Part shown: piece after piece, positions 47,918-61,551 of the stretch
How the letters are laid out: each line of letters starts with the position of its first letter
How positions within the stretch are numbered: the first letter of the stretch is position 1
Assembly (NCBI RefSeq): GCF_001429185.1
Contig: NZ_LMIW01000014.1
Location: forward strand, 92,164 to 156,163
DNA from: Terrabacter sp. Root85
Lineage (GTDB): Bacteria > Actinomycetota > Actinomycetes > Actinomycetales > Dermatophilaceae
Length of the DNA stretch: 64,000 nt
Direction of reading: 5' to 3'
Program-made: the position numbers and the translations under genes
Notes under the pieces: model-generated
Seen by the model: only the letters and a program-made list of their open reading frames with translations
Told to the model about the DNA's origin: nothing
Databases searched by the model: none

Positions 47918-48112
47918 ATGCCGAAGATGAAGACGCACAGCGGTGCGAAGAAGCGTTTCCGCCTCACCGGCACCGGCAAGGTCATGCGCGAGCAGGCCGG
48001 CGGTCGCCACCTGCTCGAGCACAAGTCGAGCAAGAAGATGCGTTCCATCGCGAACGACGTCGAGCTCGCCAAGCCGGACGCCAAGAAGGCCAAGAAGCTC
48101 CTCGGCAAGTGA
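47918..48112 (+). CDS. rpmI: Ribosomal protein bL35
   Basis: 64 residues, MPKMKTHSGAKKRFRLTGTGK at the start and ending KKAKKLLGK, exactly the bL35 family. ATG at 47918 follows GAAGGAGAT. The ORF opens 42 bases earlier, but MPKMK is the family start. Second gene of the infC operon. Confidence 0.97.
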   Translation: MPKMKTHSGAKKRFRLTGTGKVMREQAGGRHLLEHKSSKKMRSIANDVELAKPDAKKAKKLLGK

Positions 48113-48208
48113 GCCGGGACCCCCACCCATCAGCGATTCGCTGAGCAGCCGGGTCTCCGGTAAGCCAGCAGCAGCAAGCACTGCGTCAAGCAGAGAAGGA
48201 GTATTCAC

Positions 48209-48610
48209 GTGGCACGCGTGAAGCGGGCAGTCAACGCCCAGAAGAAGCGTCGAGTCGTTCTCGAGCGCGCCAGCGGCTACCGCGGTCAGCGGTCGCGCCT
48301 CTACCGCAAGGCCAAGGAGCAGGTCACCCACTCGCTGGGTTACGCCTACCGTGACCGTCGCGCGAAGAAGGGTGACTTCCGTCGCCTCTGGATCCAGCGC
48401 ATCAACGCTGCGGCCCGCGCCAACGGCATGACGTACAACCGGTTCATGCAGGGCCTCAAGGCCGCCGGTGTCGAGGTCGACCGCAAGATCCTCGCGGACC
48501 TCGCCGTCAACGACGCCCCGGCCTTCGCCGCGCTCGTGGAGCTCTCCCGCGCCAACGTCCCGGCCGCTGTCAACGCAGCCGAGGCGAAGGTCGCCGGCGA
48601 CGCCGCCTGA
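48209..48610 (+). CDS. rplT: Ribosomal protein bL20
   Basis: 133 residues, starting [39 protein letters not shown]; binds 23S rRNA early in 50S assembly and is the autoregulator of this operon in several bacteria. The GTG start at 48209 follows AGAAGGAG by seven bases. A C-terminal Ala-rich extension of about 12 residues goes beyond the E. coli protein. Confidence 0.97.
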   Translation: MARVKRAVNAQKKRRVVLERASGYRGQRSRLYRKAKEQVTHSLGYAYRDRRAKKGDFRRLWIQRINAAARANGMTYNRFMQGLKAAGVEVDRKILADLAVNDAPAFAALVELSRANVPAAVNAAEAKVAGDAA

Positions 48611-48659
48611 GCGACGTCGTCCGACGTCACACCAGCATCTCGAGCGCCGGGACACCCCC

Positions 48660-49463
48660 GTGCTGACCAACCCCCGATCCGATCGGGTCAAGGCGGTACG
48701 GGCGCTGTCCCGGCGCTCGGTGCGTTCCCGCACGGGTGAGTTCCTCGCCGAGGGACCGCAGGCGGTCCGCGAGGCGGTCGCCTTCCGTCCCGAGCTCGTC
48801 CGGGACGTCTACGTGACGCCCGAGGCGGCCGACCGGCATCCCGCCATCGTCGAGGCCGCGCGCTCCGCCGAGCTCTGGGTGCACGAGGTGAGTCCCGAGG
48901 TGCTCGCCGCGATGTGTGACACGGAGTCCCCGCAGGGGATCGCCGCGGTGTGCCACGTCCTCGACGTGCCGCTGGACGCCCTCCTCGCGGACCTGCCGAA
49001 CGACGCGCTCGTGTGCGTCCTGACGAACGTCCGCGACCCCGGCAACGCCGGCACCGTCATCCGGGGCGCCGACGCGGCCGGCGCCGACGCCGTCATCGTC
49101 AGCGACGCGAGCGTCGACGTCTACAACAGCAAGGTCGTCCGCTCGACCGTCGGGTCCCTGTGGCACCTGCCGCTCAGCCTCGGCGCGTCCGTCCCCGACA
49201 TCCTCGCGGCCCTGCGCGAGCGAGGGGTCAGGCTGCTCGCCGCAGACGGAGCGGGAACGACCCTCCTCCATGACGCCGACCTCTCCGGTGCCCACGCCTG
49301 GGTCATGGGCAACGAGGCCTGGGGCCTGCCGCAGGACGTGCGCGACGCCTGCGACGACGTCGTCCGCGTCCCCATCCACGGCCACGCGGAGTCGCTCAAC
49401 CTCGCGATGGCCGCGACGATCTGCCTCTACGCCTCGGCCGAGGCACGCCGCACGAGCCGCTGA
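48660..49463 (+). CDS. SpoU/TrmH-family RNA 2'-O-methyltransferase
   Basis: 267 residues. The N-terminal substrate-binding domain (VRSRTGEFLAEGPQAVREAV) is followed by the SPOUT domain. Motif 1 is LTNVRDPGNAGTVIRGADAAGADAVIV, motif 2 WVMGNEAWGLPQDV, and motif 3 VRVPIHGHAESLNLAMAATICLY, forming the trefoil knot that binds SAM. Related proteins are RlmB and the thiostrepton-resistance enzyme TsnR. The gene is regularly between rplT and pheS in actinobacteria. The RNA target is unknown. GTG at 48660 has no strong ribosome binding site. Confidence 0.93.
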   Translation: MLTNPRSDRVKAVRALSRRSVRSRTGEFLAEGPQAVREAVAFRPELVRDVYVTPEAADRHPAIVEAARSAELWVHEVSPEVLAAMCDTESPQGIAAVCHVLDVPLDALLADLPNDALVCVLTNVRDPGNAGTVIRGADAAGADAVIVSDASVDVYNSKVVRSTVGSLWHLPLSLGASVPDILAALRERGVRLLAADGAGTTLLHDADLSGAHAWVMGNEAWGLPQDVRDACDDVVRVPIHGHAESLNLAMAATICLYASAEARRTSR

Positions 49464-49501
49464 CCGGGCCCTCCGGGCGTGCCCGTGACTATCCTCGGGC
49501 C

Positions 49502-50629
49502 ATGACCTCAGTCGACGGCACCGCGGCTCGGCTGCCCGGGTCGGCGGGCGAGATGGCTCCGGTCGCGATGATGGGCGAGCTGCTCCCCGACGGGCTCGTC
49601 GTCGTCGGCGCCGACCAGCGCATCCGGTTCGCCAACGCCGAGGCGCTGCGCATCCTCGACTGCGACCATGCCGACCTCGTCGGCCGCACGCTCGACGAGG
49701 GGCTGCCCTTCACGGACAAGTACGGCCGGAACTGGTGGGCCCACACCGACCCGTGGAACGGCCTCGCCAGCCGCGCCGGCCACCGCGAGAAGCTGCTCGT
49801 CGCGCCCCGGGGCCAGGACGTCCTCGTCACCGCTCGCTACGTGCGGTCCCGACCGGGCGGCACGGTCGAGCGGGTCATGCTCGGTCTGCGTGACGCCGAG
49901 GCCCGCCAGCGGGCGGAGCGCGACCAGGCGACCGTCCTGTCGACCGTGGCGCACGAGCTGCGGGCGCCGCTGACGTCGGTGACCGGCTTCACGAGCAGCC
50001 TGCTGCGACGGTGGGACCGGTTCACCGATGAGCAGAAGCGCCTCATGATCGAGACGATCGAGGCCGACGCCACCCGCCTGACCCGCCTCATCACCGAGCT
50101 GCTCGACATCTCGCGGCTCGACTCCGACAGCCTCAACCTGCGTCGGGGGCCCGTCGACCTCCACGCGCTGCTCACGACCCACGTCGTGCGCTACGAGCTC
50201 GGTCGGTCGTCCGGAGTCGTCCAGCTCGGGCTGGGGGAGTCCGCCATCGCGGACGGGCTGCCGGAGATGTGGGCCGACACCGACCGTCTCGAGCAGATCT
50301 TCTTCAACCTCATCGAGAACGGCCTGCTGCACGGCGCCGGCAAGGTCACGGTGACCCTGGACCGCGGCGGGGCCCTCGGTGACGCGCCGGAGTCGGTGGT
50401 CGTCGAGGTCGACGACGAGGGGGACGGCATACCCCCGTCCGACCGCGAGAAGATCTTCGGTCGCTTCTGGCACGGTCCCTCCAACGCGAGCACGGGCCTC
50501 GGGCTCTACGTCGTCCGGGGTCTCGTCGAGGCCCATGGCGGCTCGGTGCTCGTCAGCGACAACGACGCCGGCGGCGCGCGCTTCGTCGTGACGCTGCCGG
50601 CCGGCCTGCCCGAGGTCGTCGGCAGCTGA
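49502..50629 (+). CDS. Soluble PAS-domain sensor histidine kinase (orphan)
   Basis: 375 residues without membrane segments. A PAS domain covers about 20-130 (LLPDGLVVVGADQRIRFANAEALRILDCDHADLVG). The dimerisation helix carries the phospho-acceptor H151 in STVAHELRAPLTSVTGFTSSLL. The catalytic domain has DRLEQIFFNLIENGLLHG (N box), EVDDEGDGIPPSDREKIFGRFWHG (G1/F) and ASTGLGLYVVRGLVEAHGG (G2). No response regulator is adjacent. TATCCT (49490-49495) is six bases before the ATG, a leaderless pattern. Orthologues in this place are common in actinobacteria, but the signal and partner are not visible. Confidence 0.92.
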   Translation: MTSVDGTAARLPGSAGEMAPVAMMGELLPDGLVVVGADQRIRFANAEALRILDCDHADLVGRTLDEGLPFTDKYGRNWWAHTDPWNGLASRAGHREKLLVAPRGQDVLVTARYVRSRPGGTVERVMLGLRDAEARQRAERDQATVLSTVAHELRAPLTSVTGFTSSLLRRWDRFTDEQKRLMIETIEADATRLTRLITELLDISRLDSDSLNLRRGPVDLHALLTTHVVRYELGRSSGVVQLGLGESAIADGLPEMWADTDRLEQIFFNLIENGLLHGAGKVTVTLDRGGALGDAPESVVVEVDDEGDGIPPSDREKIFGRFWHGPSNASTGLGLYVVRGLVEAHGGSVLVSDNDAGGARFVVTLPAGLPEVVGS

Positions 50630-50675
50630 CCCGCCGCTGAGCGGATGGCCCCGTGAACCGGTTCGACGCCGCCCC

Positions 50676-50681
50676 TAGACT
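50676..50681 (+). promoter_or_regulatory. Candidate -10 box of pheS
   Basis: TAGACT, with an expected transcription start near 50688. This gives a short leader of about 17 bases to a GTG at 50705 or about 50 bases to the preferred ATG at 50738. There is no room for a T-box or attenuator. Confidence 0.5.
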
Positions 50682-50737
50682 GGGCACCCGCACGACAGCC
50701 CCCCGTGAACCCGAGCGAGAGCAGCGAACGCACGCCG

Positions 50738-51847
50738 ATGTCCGGACCCAACACGAACTACGACCCGGTCGAGGTCTCCGCGCTCGACCCGGCGAACGTC
50801 GACGCAGCGGTACAGGACGCCATCGCCGCGATCACCGCGGCGTCGTCTCTTGACGACCTCAAGGCCGCGCGCATTGCGCACCAGGGGGAGAAGAGCCCGC
50901 TGGCCCTCGCCAACCGCGAGATCGGCGCCCTGCCGCCGAGCGCCAAGGCCGAGGCCGGCAAGCGCGTCGGCCAGGCCCGCGGCCGCGTCGGCCAGGCCCT
51001 GACCGTCCGGCAGGCCGAGCTCGAGGCCGAGCGCGACGAGCGCATCCTCGTCGACGAGCGCGTCGACGTCACCGTGCCGGCCCTGCGTCGCGAGCCCGGC
51101 TCGCGGCACCCGATCGAGCTCGTCGCCCAGCGCCTCGTCGACGCCTTCGTCGGCATGGGCTGGGAGGTCGCCGAGGGGCCGGAGCTCGAGAGCGAGTGGC
51201 TCAACTTCGACGCCCTCAACCTCGGGCCCGACCACCCTGCCCGGCAGATGCAGGACACCTTCTTCCTCGATCCGGTCGACTCGGGCCTCGTGCTGCGCAC
51301 GCAGACGTCACCGGTCCAGATCCGCACCATGCTCGAGCAGGAGCCGCCGATCTACATCGTGGCTCCCGGCAAGGTCTTCCGCACCGACGACCTCGACGCC
51401 ACGCACACGCCGGTCTTCCACCAGATCGAGTGCCTCGCGATCGACAAGGGCCTGACGATGGCCCACCTGCGCGGCGCCCTCGACGCGTTCGTGCGCATCA
51501 TGTTCGGCGAGGAGACGCGCACCCGCGTCCGCGCCAACTACTTCCCGTTCACCGAGCCGAGCATGGAGACCGACTTCCTCTGCTTCGCCTGCCACGGCGA
51601 GGAGACGTGGGGCAGTGCCGAGCCGTGCCGCACCTGCGGCGGCTCCGGCTGGATCGAGCTGGGCGGCTCCGGCATGGTCAACCGCAAGGTGCTGCGCACC
51701 TGCGGCATCGACCCGGACGTCTACTCCGGCTTCGCCTTCGGGCTCGGCATCGAGCGGGCCCTCCAGCTGCGCCACGGGGTCCAGGGGATGCACGAGATCG
51801 TCGAGGGCGACGTCCGCTTCTCGCAGCAGTTCGGGATGGGGGTCTGA
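50738..51847 (+). CDS. pheS: PheS, phenylalanyl-tRNA synthetase alpha subunit
   Basis: Class II synthetase catalytic subunit, 369 residues. The N-terminal coiled coil (VDAAVQDAIAAITAASSLDDLKAARI) precedes the core. Motif 1 is PGSRHPIELVAQRLVDAFVGMGWEVAEGPELE, and motif 2 is VFRTDDLDATHTPVFHQIECLAID. A Cys-rich insertion CFACHGEETWGSAEPCRTCGG then precedes motif 3 SGFAFGLGIERALQLRHGV. The start at ATG 50738 gives MSGPNTNYDPVEVSALD, like Streptomyces PheS; GTG 50705 would add 11 residues and also lacks a ribosome binding site. Paired with pheT one base downstream. Confidence 0.95.
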   Translation: MSGPNTNYDPVEVSALDPANVDAAVQDAIAAITAASSLDDLKAARIAHQGEKSPLALANREIGALPPSAKAEAGKRVGQARGRVGQALTVRQAELEAERDERILVDERVDVTVPALRREPGSRHPIELVAQRLVDAFVGMGWEVAEGPELESEWLNFDALNLGPDHPARQMQDTFFLDPVDSGLVLRTQTSPVQIRTMLEQEPPIYIVAPGKVFRTDDLDATHTPVFHQIECLAIDKGLTMAHLRGALDAFVRIMFGEETRTRVRANYFPFTEPSMETDFLCFACHGEETWGSAEPCRTCGGSGWIELGGSGMVNRKVLRTCGIDPDVYSGFAFGLGIERALQLRHGVQGMHEIVEGDVRFSQQFGMGV

Positions 51848-51848
51848 C

Positions 51849-54407
51849 ATGCGTATGCCACTGAGCTGGCTCGCGGAGTACACCGACCTCGCGCCCGGGG
51901 CCCGGGGTGCCGACGTGGCCGCCAGCCTCGTCCGCGTGGGTCTCGAGGAGGAGGACCTCCACGGTGGCGACATCACCGGTCCGCTCGTCGTCGGTCGGGT
52001 CCTGTCGTTCGAGCTCGAGCCGCAGAAGAACGGCAAGACGATCCGCTGGTGCACCGTCGACGTCGGCCAGAACGGCCAGATGCTGACCGAGGGCAAGCAC
52101 CAGGAGATCGTCTGCGGTGCCCACAACTTCGAGGTCGGCGACCTCGTGGTGTGCGTGCTGCCCGGTGCCGTGCTGCCCGGCGGCTTCGCGATCTCCGCGC
52201 GCAAGACGTACGGCCACGTCTCCAACGGGATGATCTGCGCCGAGGACGAGATCGGTCTGGGGCACGACCACGACGGCATCATCGTGCTCAGCCGGCTGCT
52301 GGGCGAGGAGCGCGCGGCGACCCTGAGCCCCGGCGACGACGCGATCGCCCTCCTCGGGCTCGCCGACGAGACCGTCGAGACGAACGTGACGCCCGACCGT
52401 GGCTACTGCTTCTCGGTGCGTGGCCTCGCCCGTGAGTACTGGCACGCGCAGGGCAGCCCCGAGGGCGGCTACCGCGACCCGGCCGAGGTCGCGACACCGG
52501 CCGCCACCGCAGGTGGCTACCCGGTGGAGCTCAAGGACGACTCACCCATCGACGGCAACGACGGGTGCGACCGCTACGTCGCGCGGATCGTGCGCGGCAT
52601 CGACCCGACCCGGCCGTCGCCGTCGTGGATGAGCAAGCGCCTGACGCAGATGGGCATGCGTCCCATCTCGCTCGCCGTCGACGTCACCAACTACGTCATG
52701 CTCGCCGTCGGGCAGCCGCTCCACGCCTTCGACGTCGACCGGCTCTCCGGCTCGGTCGTCGTGCGCCGGGCCCGTTCGGGCGAGGTGCTGACGACCCTCG
52801 ACGACGTCGAGCGCACCCTGCACACCGACGACCTGCTCATCACCGACGGTGGTGAGCAGCCGCTCGCCATCGCCGGCGTCATGGGTGGGGCCTCCTCCGA
52901 GGTCTCCGACACGACGACCGACGTGCTCATCGAAGCGGCGCACTTCGACCCGACGACCGTCGCGCGCTCGTCGCGCCGGCACCGCCTCATCACCGAGGCG
53001 TCCAAGCGCTTCGAGCGCGGCGTCGACCCGAGGGTGACCGCGGCGGCCGCCCAGCTCGCCGTCGACCTGCTCGTCGAGCACGGTGGCGGCACCGTCGACG
53101 ACGCCGTCACCGACGTCGACCGCACGAGCGAGCGGACGGCATACCTCCTCGACGTCACGGAGCCGGCGCGCATCGTGGGCGTCGACTACCCGCGCGAGCG
53201 GGTCGTCGGCATCCTGCGCGACCTCGGTTGCGTCGTCGACGAGTCAGGCGAGGGCACCGACGACACGCACGTCCTCGTGACCCCGCCGTCGTGGCGCCCC
53301 GACCTCGTCGACGCGCCCGACTACGCGGAGGAGGTCGCGCGGATCGACGGCTACAACAACATCCCGTCGATCACGCCGACGCCGAGCGACGGCCGCGGCC
53401 TGACCCATGCGCAGAAGGCGCGCCGGGTCGTCGCCGACGCGCTCGCGGGTGCAGGGCTCACCGAGGTCCTCAGCTATCCCTTCGTCGCCGAGGAGCTCGC
53501 CGACCAGCTGATGCTGCCGGCCGACGACGACCGTCGTCACGCCGTCCGGCTGGCCAACCCGCTGTCGGAGGAGCGGCCGCTGCTGCGCACCTCGGTCCTC
53601 GCCAGCCTCGTCGACACGCTGCGACGCAACGTCGCTCGCGGGCGCAAGGACGTCGCGATCTACGAGCTCGGCCTCGTGTTCCGCCCGGGCGGCGCCATCG
53701 GCACCGCACCGATCCCGGGAGTCGCCGCGCGCCCCGACGCCGAGACGCTCGAGCAGCTGTATGCCGCCGTCCCCGCCCAGCCACGTCGCGCGGGCATCCT
53801 CGCGACCGGACAGGCGGAGCAGGCCGGCTGGTGGGGTCCCGGCCGCGCCGCCGACTGGAGCGACATGGTCGCCGCCGTGCAGACGGTCGCCGCCGCGCTC
53901 GCCGTGCCGGTGGTCGTCGCCAACGACCCCGGTCACGCCCCGTGGCACCCCGGCCGATGCGCCCGGATCACGCTCGTCGACGGCACGCTCGTGGGCCACG
54001 CAGGGGAGCTGCACCCCAAGGTGGTCGCGGCCCTCGACCTGCCGGAGCGCACGGTGGCCGCGGAGTTCGACGTCGACGTGCTCGTCGCCGCCAGCGCCGA
54101 GCCCGTCCAGGCCAGGCCCTTCTCGACGTTCCCGCCGGCGATGACCGACATCGCCCTGCTCGTGGCCGCTGATGTGGCCGCCGCCGACGTCGAGACGGCC
54201 CTGAGCTCCGGTGCGGGCGAGTCGCTCGAGTCGGTCGTGCTCTTCGACGTCTACGAGGGGGAGCGCATCGAGGCCGGACACCGGTCGCTGGCCTACCGCC
54301 TCACGTTCCGGGCGCCCGACCGGACGCTGACGACCGACGAGGTCAACGACTTCCGCGACGCGGCGGTCGCGGCGGCCGCGTCTGCGACGGGGGCCGTCCA
54401 GCGCTGA
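51849..54407 (+). CDS. pheT: PheT, phenylalanyl-tRNA synthetase beta subunit
   Basis: 852 residues. The N-terminal EMAP/tRNA-binding domain is at 40-150 (GPLVVGRVLSFELEPQKNGKTIRWCTVDVG). B3/B4 editing domains are around 210-400 (GCDRYVARIVRGIDPTRPSP, QPLHAFDVDRLSG, RRHRLITEASKRFERGVDP). B5 then B6-B7 follow (VTPPSWRPDLVDAPDYAEEVARIDGYNNIP), with the anticodon-binding B8 domain at the end (FSTFPPAMTDIALLV). ATG at 51849 is one base after the pheS stop; a second ATG at 51855 is possible. The two subunits form the alpha2beta2 enzyme. Confidence 0.96.
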   Translation: MRMPLSWLAEYTDLAPGARGADVAASLVRVGLEEEDLHGGDITGPLVVGRVLSFELEPQKNGKTIRWCTVDVGQNGQMLTEGKHQEIVCGAHNFEVGDLVVCVLPGAVLPGGFAISARKTYGHVSNGMICAEDEIGLGHDHDGIIVLSRLLGEERAATLSPGDDAIALLGLADETVETNVTPDRGYCFSVRGLAREYWHAQGSPEGGYRDPAEVATPAATAGGYPVELKDDSPIDGNDGCDRYVARIVRGIDPTRPSPSWMSKRLTQMGMRPISLAVDVTNYVMLAVGQPLHAFDVDRLSGSVVVRRARSGEVLTTLDDVERTLHTDDLLITDGGEQPLAIAGVMGGASSEVSDTTTDVLIEAAHFDPTTVARSSRRHRLITEASKRFERGVDPRVTAAAAQLAVDLLVEHGGGTVDDAVTDVDRTSERTAYLLDVTEPARIVGVDYPRERVVGILRDLGCVVDESGEGTDDTHVLVTPPSWRPDLVDAPDYAEEVARIDGYNNIPSITPTPSDGRGLTHAQKARRVVADALAGAGLTEVLSYPFVAEELADQLMLPADDDRRHAVRLANPLSEERPLLRTSVLASLVDTLRRNVARGRKDVAIYELGLVFRPGGAIGTAPIPGVAARPDAETLEQLYAAVPAQPRRAGILATGQAEQAGWWGPGRAADWSDMVAAVQTVAAALAVPVVVANDPGHAPWHPGRCARITLVDGTLVGHAGELHPKVVAALDLPERTVAAEFDVDVLVAASAEPVQARPFSTFPPAMTDIALLVAADVAAADVETALSSGAGESLESVVLFDVYEGERIEAGHRSLAYRLTFRAPDRTLTTDEVNDFRDAAVAAAASATGAVQR

Positions 54408-54416
54408 ACCCCCCGA

Positions 54417-56653
<2,237 letters not shown>

Positions 56654-56657
<4 letters not shown>

Positions 56658-57661
56658 CCACCACGAGCACCCGCTCCGACCAGCCCGCCGACCTCCGCGG
56701 CCTCATCGACGCCGCGGCCATCCGCGTCGCCGCGGGCAAGGCCGCCACCCTCGTCGAGGCGCTGCCCTGGCTCGAGCGGTTCCGCGGTGCGCTCGTCGTC
56801 GTCAAGTACGGCGGCAACGCCATGGTCGACGACGAGCTCAAGGCCGCCTTCGCCGAGGACATCGCGTTCCTCCGGTACGCCGGGCTGCGCCCCGTCGTCG
56901 TCCACGGTGGAGGGCCTCAGATCAAGGCGATGCTCGAGCGGGTCGGGCTCGAGAGCGAGTTCAAGGGCGGCCTGCGCGTCACGACGCCCGAGGTCATGGA
57001 CGTCGTGCGGATGGTCCTGACCGGTCAGGTCGGGCGCGAGCTCGTCGGCCTGCTCAACCAGCACGGTCCCATCGCGGTGGGCCTGTCCGGTGAGGACGCG
57101 GCACTGCTCGGCGCGCGGCGCCGCGGCACGGTCGTCGACGGCGAGGAGGTCGACCTCGGCCTCGTCGGGGACGTCGAGAGCGTCAACCCGTCCGCGATCA
57201 TCGACATCCTCGACGCCGGCCGGGTCCCCGTGGTCTCCACGGTGGCACCCGACCTCGACGTCGAGGGGCAGGTGCTCAACGTCAACGCCGACACCGCCGC
57301 CGCGGCGATCGCCGTCGCTCTCGGTGCCGAGAAGCTCGTCGTCCTCACCGACGTCGAGGGCATCTACGCCGACTGGCCCGACCGTGGCTCGCTGCTCTCG
57401 ACCATCACCGTCAGCGCAGCCCGGGAGCTGCTCTCGCGCGTCGACCACGGGATGGTGCCCAAGCTCGAGGCGTGCATCCGTGCCGTCGAGGGCGGCGTGC
57501 CGCAGACCCACGTCGTCGACGGCCGCAAGCCGCACTCGATCCTGCTCGAGATCTTCACCGACGAGGGGATCGGCACCATGGTCCTGCCCGACATCACCGG
57601 CTCCGAGCCGACGCCACCGCGCACATCCGGACCACCCGCCACGCCCGAGGAGGACTCATGA
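56654..57661 (+). CDS. argB: ArgB, acetylglutamate kinase
   Basis: 335-residue amino acid kinase, the usual arginine-controlled step. [39 protein letters not shown], the acetylglutamate site and [31 protein letters not shown] are in order. An N-terminal helix (about 25 residues before the core), as in arginine-inhibited hexameric enzymes, is present. The last 25 residues are a Pro/Thr-rich tail. ATG overlaps argJ. Confidence 0.96.
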
Positions 57662-58851
57662 CCGCCGGCAGCGACCTGATCGGCCGCTACGCCGGAGCCA
57701 TGGTCCAGGTCTTCGGCACGCCCCAGCTCGTCCTCGCCTCCGGCCATGGCTGCTGGGTCACCGACGTCGACGGCAAGCGCTACCTCGACCTGCTCTCCGG
57801 CATCGCCGTCAACGCCCTCGGCCACGGCCACCCGGCCCTCGTGCAGGCCGTGACGAAGCAGGCCGAGTCGGCCATCCACGTGTCCAACTTCTTCACCTCG
57901 GAGCCGGCCATCGCGCTCGCCGAGCGCATCCTCGCGGTTGCGGCGGCGCCCGCGGGTTCAGGCGTCTTCTTCGCCAACTCCGGCACCGAGGCGACCGAGG
58001 CCGCGATCAAGCTGTCGCGGCGCACGGGTCGCACCCGCATCGTCGCGCTCGAAGGGTCCTTCCACGGCCGGTCCACGGGCGCCCTGGCCCTGACCCACAA
58101 GGCCGCCTACCGCGAGCCGTTCGAACCGCTCATCCCCGAGGTCGTCTTCGTCCCGCCGAACGACGCTGACGCCCTGCGGGCGGCGGTCGGCGACACGACG
58201 GCAGCGCTGTTCGTCGAGCCGGTCCAGGGCGAGGCAGGGGTCCGCGAGCTGTCGGTCGACTACCTGCGCCTCGCTCGCGAGGTGACCTCGGCTCACGGCG
58301 TCCTCCTCGTCGTCGACGAGATCCAGACCGGCATCGGCCGCACCGGCGACTGGTTCGCGCACCAGCAGTCGGGCATCGTCCCGGACGCCATGACGCTGGC
58401 CAAGGGGCTCGGTGGTGGCGTGCCGATCGGCGCGCTCGTCACGTTCGGTCCCGACACCACCGCGCTGCTCGCCGCCGGCCAGCACGGCACGACCTTCGGC
58501 GGCAACCCGCTCGCGTGCGCGGCCGGCCTCGCCGTCCTCGACACCATCGAGCGCGACCACCTGCTCGAGCACGTCCGCGACGTCGCCGCGCTGCTCGACG
58601 ACGTCGAGATCGAGGGCGTCAGCGGCACGCGCGGACGCGGCCTGCTGCGGGCGATCGAGCTGGACGGCATACCTGCTCCGGCCGTCATGGCGGCCGCCCG
58701 CGACGCGGGCTTCATCGTCAACGCGGTGACTCAGACGGCGCTCCGCCTCGCGCCGCCGCTCGTCATCTCGGCGGACGAGCTCCTGGGCTTCCTCGACGCC
58801 CTGCCGGCGATCCTCGAGGCCGCTCACGCGGCGGGGGAGACGACGTCGTGA
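57658..58851 (+). CDS. argD: ArgD, acetylornithine aminotransferase
   Basis: PLP enzyme of 397 residues. [74 protein letters not shown] and the PLP lysine K249 in [14 protein letters not shown] identify it. It forms acetylornithine and may also act in lysine synthesis. A good GAGGAGG lies before the ATG. The stop overlaps argR directly, so argF, often next, is missing here. Confidence 0.96.
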   Translation: MTAGSDLIGRYAGAMVQVFGTPQLVLASGHGCWVTDVDGKRYLDLLSGIAVNALGHGHPALVQAVTKQAESAIHVSNFFTSEPAIALAERILAVAAAPAGSGVFFANSGTEATEAAIKLSRRTGRTRIVALEGSFHGRSTGALALTHKAAYREPFEPLIPEVVFVPPNDADALRAAVGDTTAALFVEPVQGEAGVRELSVDYLRLAREVTSAHGVLLVVDEIQTGIGRTGDWFAHQQSGIVPDAMTLAKGLGGGVPIGALVTFGPDTTALLAAGQHGTTFGGNPLACAAGLAVLDTIERDHLLEHVRDVAALLDDVEIEGVSGTRGRGLLRAIELDGIPAPAVMAAARDAGFIVNAVTQTALRLAPPLVISADELLGFLDALPAILEAAHAAGETTS

Positions 58852-59333
58852 GCCGCACCCAGCGCCAGCGCCGCATCGTCGAGCTGCTCGGCGCCCACGA
58901 GGTGCACAGCCAGGGCGAGCTGTCCGACCTCCTCGCCGCCGAGGGCACCGAGGTGACCCAGGCGACGCTCTCGCGTGACCTCGTCGAGCTCGGCGCCGTC
59001 AAGGTCAGGCGCGGCCGCGCCCTGGCGTATGCCGTCCCGGGGGAGGGCGGTGAGGTGGCCGCCGTGGGGTCCATCGGTGACGCCGCCTCGGCCCGTCTGC
59101 GTCGCACGTGCGAGGAGCTGCTCGTGTCGGCCGCGGCCGCCGTCAACCTCGTCGTGCTGCGCACCCCTCCGGGCGCGGCCAACTACCTCGCGTCGGCCAT
59201 CGACCAGACCCGCGACCCCGAGGTGGTGGGCACGATCGCCGGCGACGACACGATCCTGCTCGTGACCGGCAGCGCCGAGCAGGCGAGCGCCGTGGCCGAG
59301 CGGCTGCAGTCCCTCGCAGGCACGCGAGACTGA
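58848..59333 (+). CDS. argR: ArgR, arginine repressor
   Basis: 161 residues. The winged helix-turn-helix N-terminus has [51 protein letters not shown]. The C-terminal hexamer/arginine domain reads [43 protein letters not shown] at 58848 overlaps the argD stop (GTGA). It is expected to act at the boxes upstream of argC, giving an autoregulated operon. Confidence 0.96.
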   Translation: MSRTQRQRRIVELLGAHEVHSQGELSDLLAAEGTEVTQATLSRDLVELGAVKVRRGRALAYAVPGEGGEVAAVGSIGDAASARLRRTCEELLVSAAAAVNLVVLRTPPGAANYLASAIDQTRDPEVVGTIAGDDTILLVTGSAEQASAVAERLQSLAGTRD

Positions 59334-60890
<1,557 letters not shown>

Positions 60891-60912
60891 CCCTGCCGTT
60901 AGCGTGCCGTCG

Positions 60913-61551
60913 GTGAGCCTCGACCACACCCGCCTGCCGCGCTCGTTCTTCGCCAGGCCGTCTGTCGAGGTCGCACCCGACCTGCTCGGGCGACACCTGG
61001 CGTTCGGCGGCGTCGTGCTGCGCCTGACCGAGCTCGAGGCGTATGCCGGCGCGCTCGACCCCGGGTCACACGCCTATCGCGGTGAGACGCCGCGCACGCA
61101 GCCCATGTTCGGACCGCCCGGGTTCACCTACGTCTACTTCACCTACGGCCACCACTGGTGCGTCAACCTCGTCGTCGGCGAGGAGGGAGCCGCCTCGGCC
61201 GTGCTCGTGCGGGCCGGTGAGGTGGTCGCCGGCCATGACCTCGTCCGGTCCCGGCGGGGTCCGGTGCGCGAGCGCGACTGGGCACGCGGACCGGGGCGGG
61301 TCGGGCAGGCGCTCGCGATGACCAAGGAGCACACGGGGCTCGACTTCTGCCGACCTCTCGTGGGGGAGCCGATCGACCTCGTCGTGGCCGAGGGCGAGCG
61401 GACCCCTCCCGAGCGCGTCGGCGTCGGCCCCCGGGTCGGCGTCAGCGGCCCGGGTGGTGACGGCACCGCCTTCCCGTGGCGCTTCTGGGTCGACGGTGAC
61501 CCGAACGTCTCGGCCTACCGCCCCGGCGTCGTGCGGCGTCGCCGCGCGTGA
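60913..61551 (+). CDS. mpg: 3-methyladenine DNA glycosylase (AAG family), copy 1
   Basis: 212-residue monofunctional glycosylase of the AAG/MPG fold. The catalytic Glu42 and Tyr44 are in LTELEAYAGALDPGSHAYRGETPRTQPMFGPPG, with His53 in the place of AAG His136. FTYVYFTYGHHWCVNLVV and the C-terminal GPRVGVSGPGGDGTAFPWRFWVDGDPNVSAYRPG follow. GTG at 60913 lies seven bases after TAGCGT (60900-60905), a leaderless layout. GTG 60904 overlaps that box. The stop overlaps the second copy as GTGA. Confidence 0.93.
   Translation: MSLDHTRLPRSFFARPSVEVAPDLLGRHLAFGGVVLRLTELEAYAGALDPGSHAYRGETPRTQPMFGPPGFTYVYFTYGHHWCVNLVVGEEGAASAVLVRAGEVVAGHDLVRSRRGPVRERDWARGPGRVGQALAMTKEHTGLDFCRPLVGEPIDLVVAEGERTPPERVGVGPRVGVSGPGGDGTAFPWRFWVDGDPNVSAYRPGVVRRRRA

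Noticed and set aside
51555..51660. Cys-x2-Cys ... Cys-x2-Cys in PheS as a novel zinc finger
   Set aside because: A Cys-rich insertion here is found in PheS of many bacteria, so it is not special.
58840..58860. Possible remnant or frameshifted argF between argD and argR
   Set aside because: The two genes overlap by four bases, so there is no room for a remnant.
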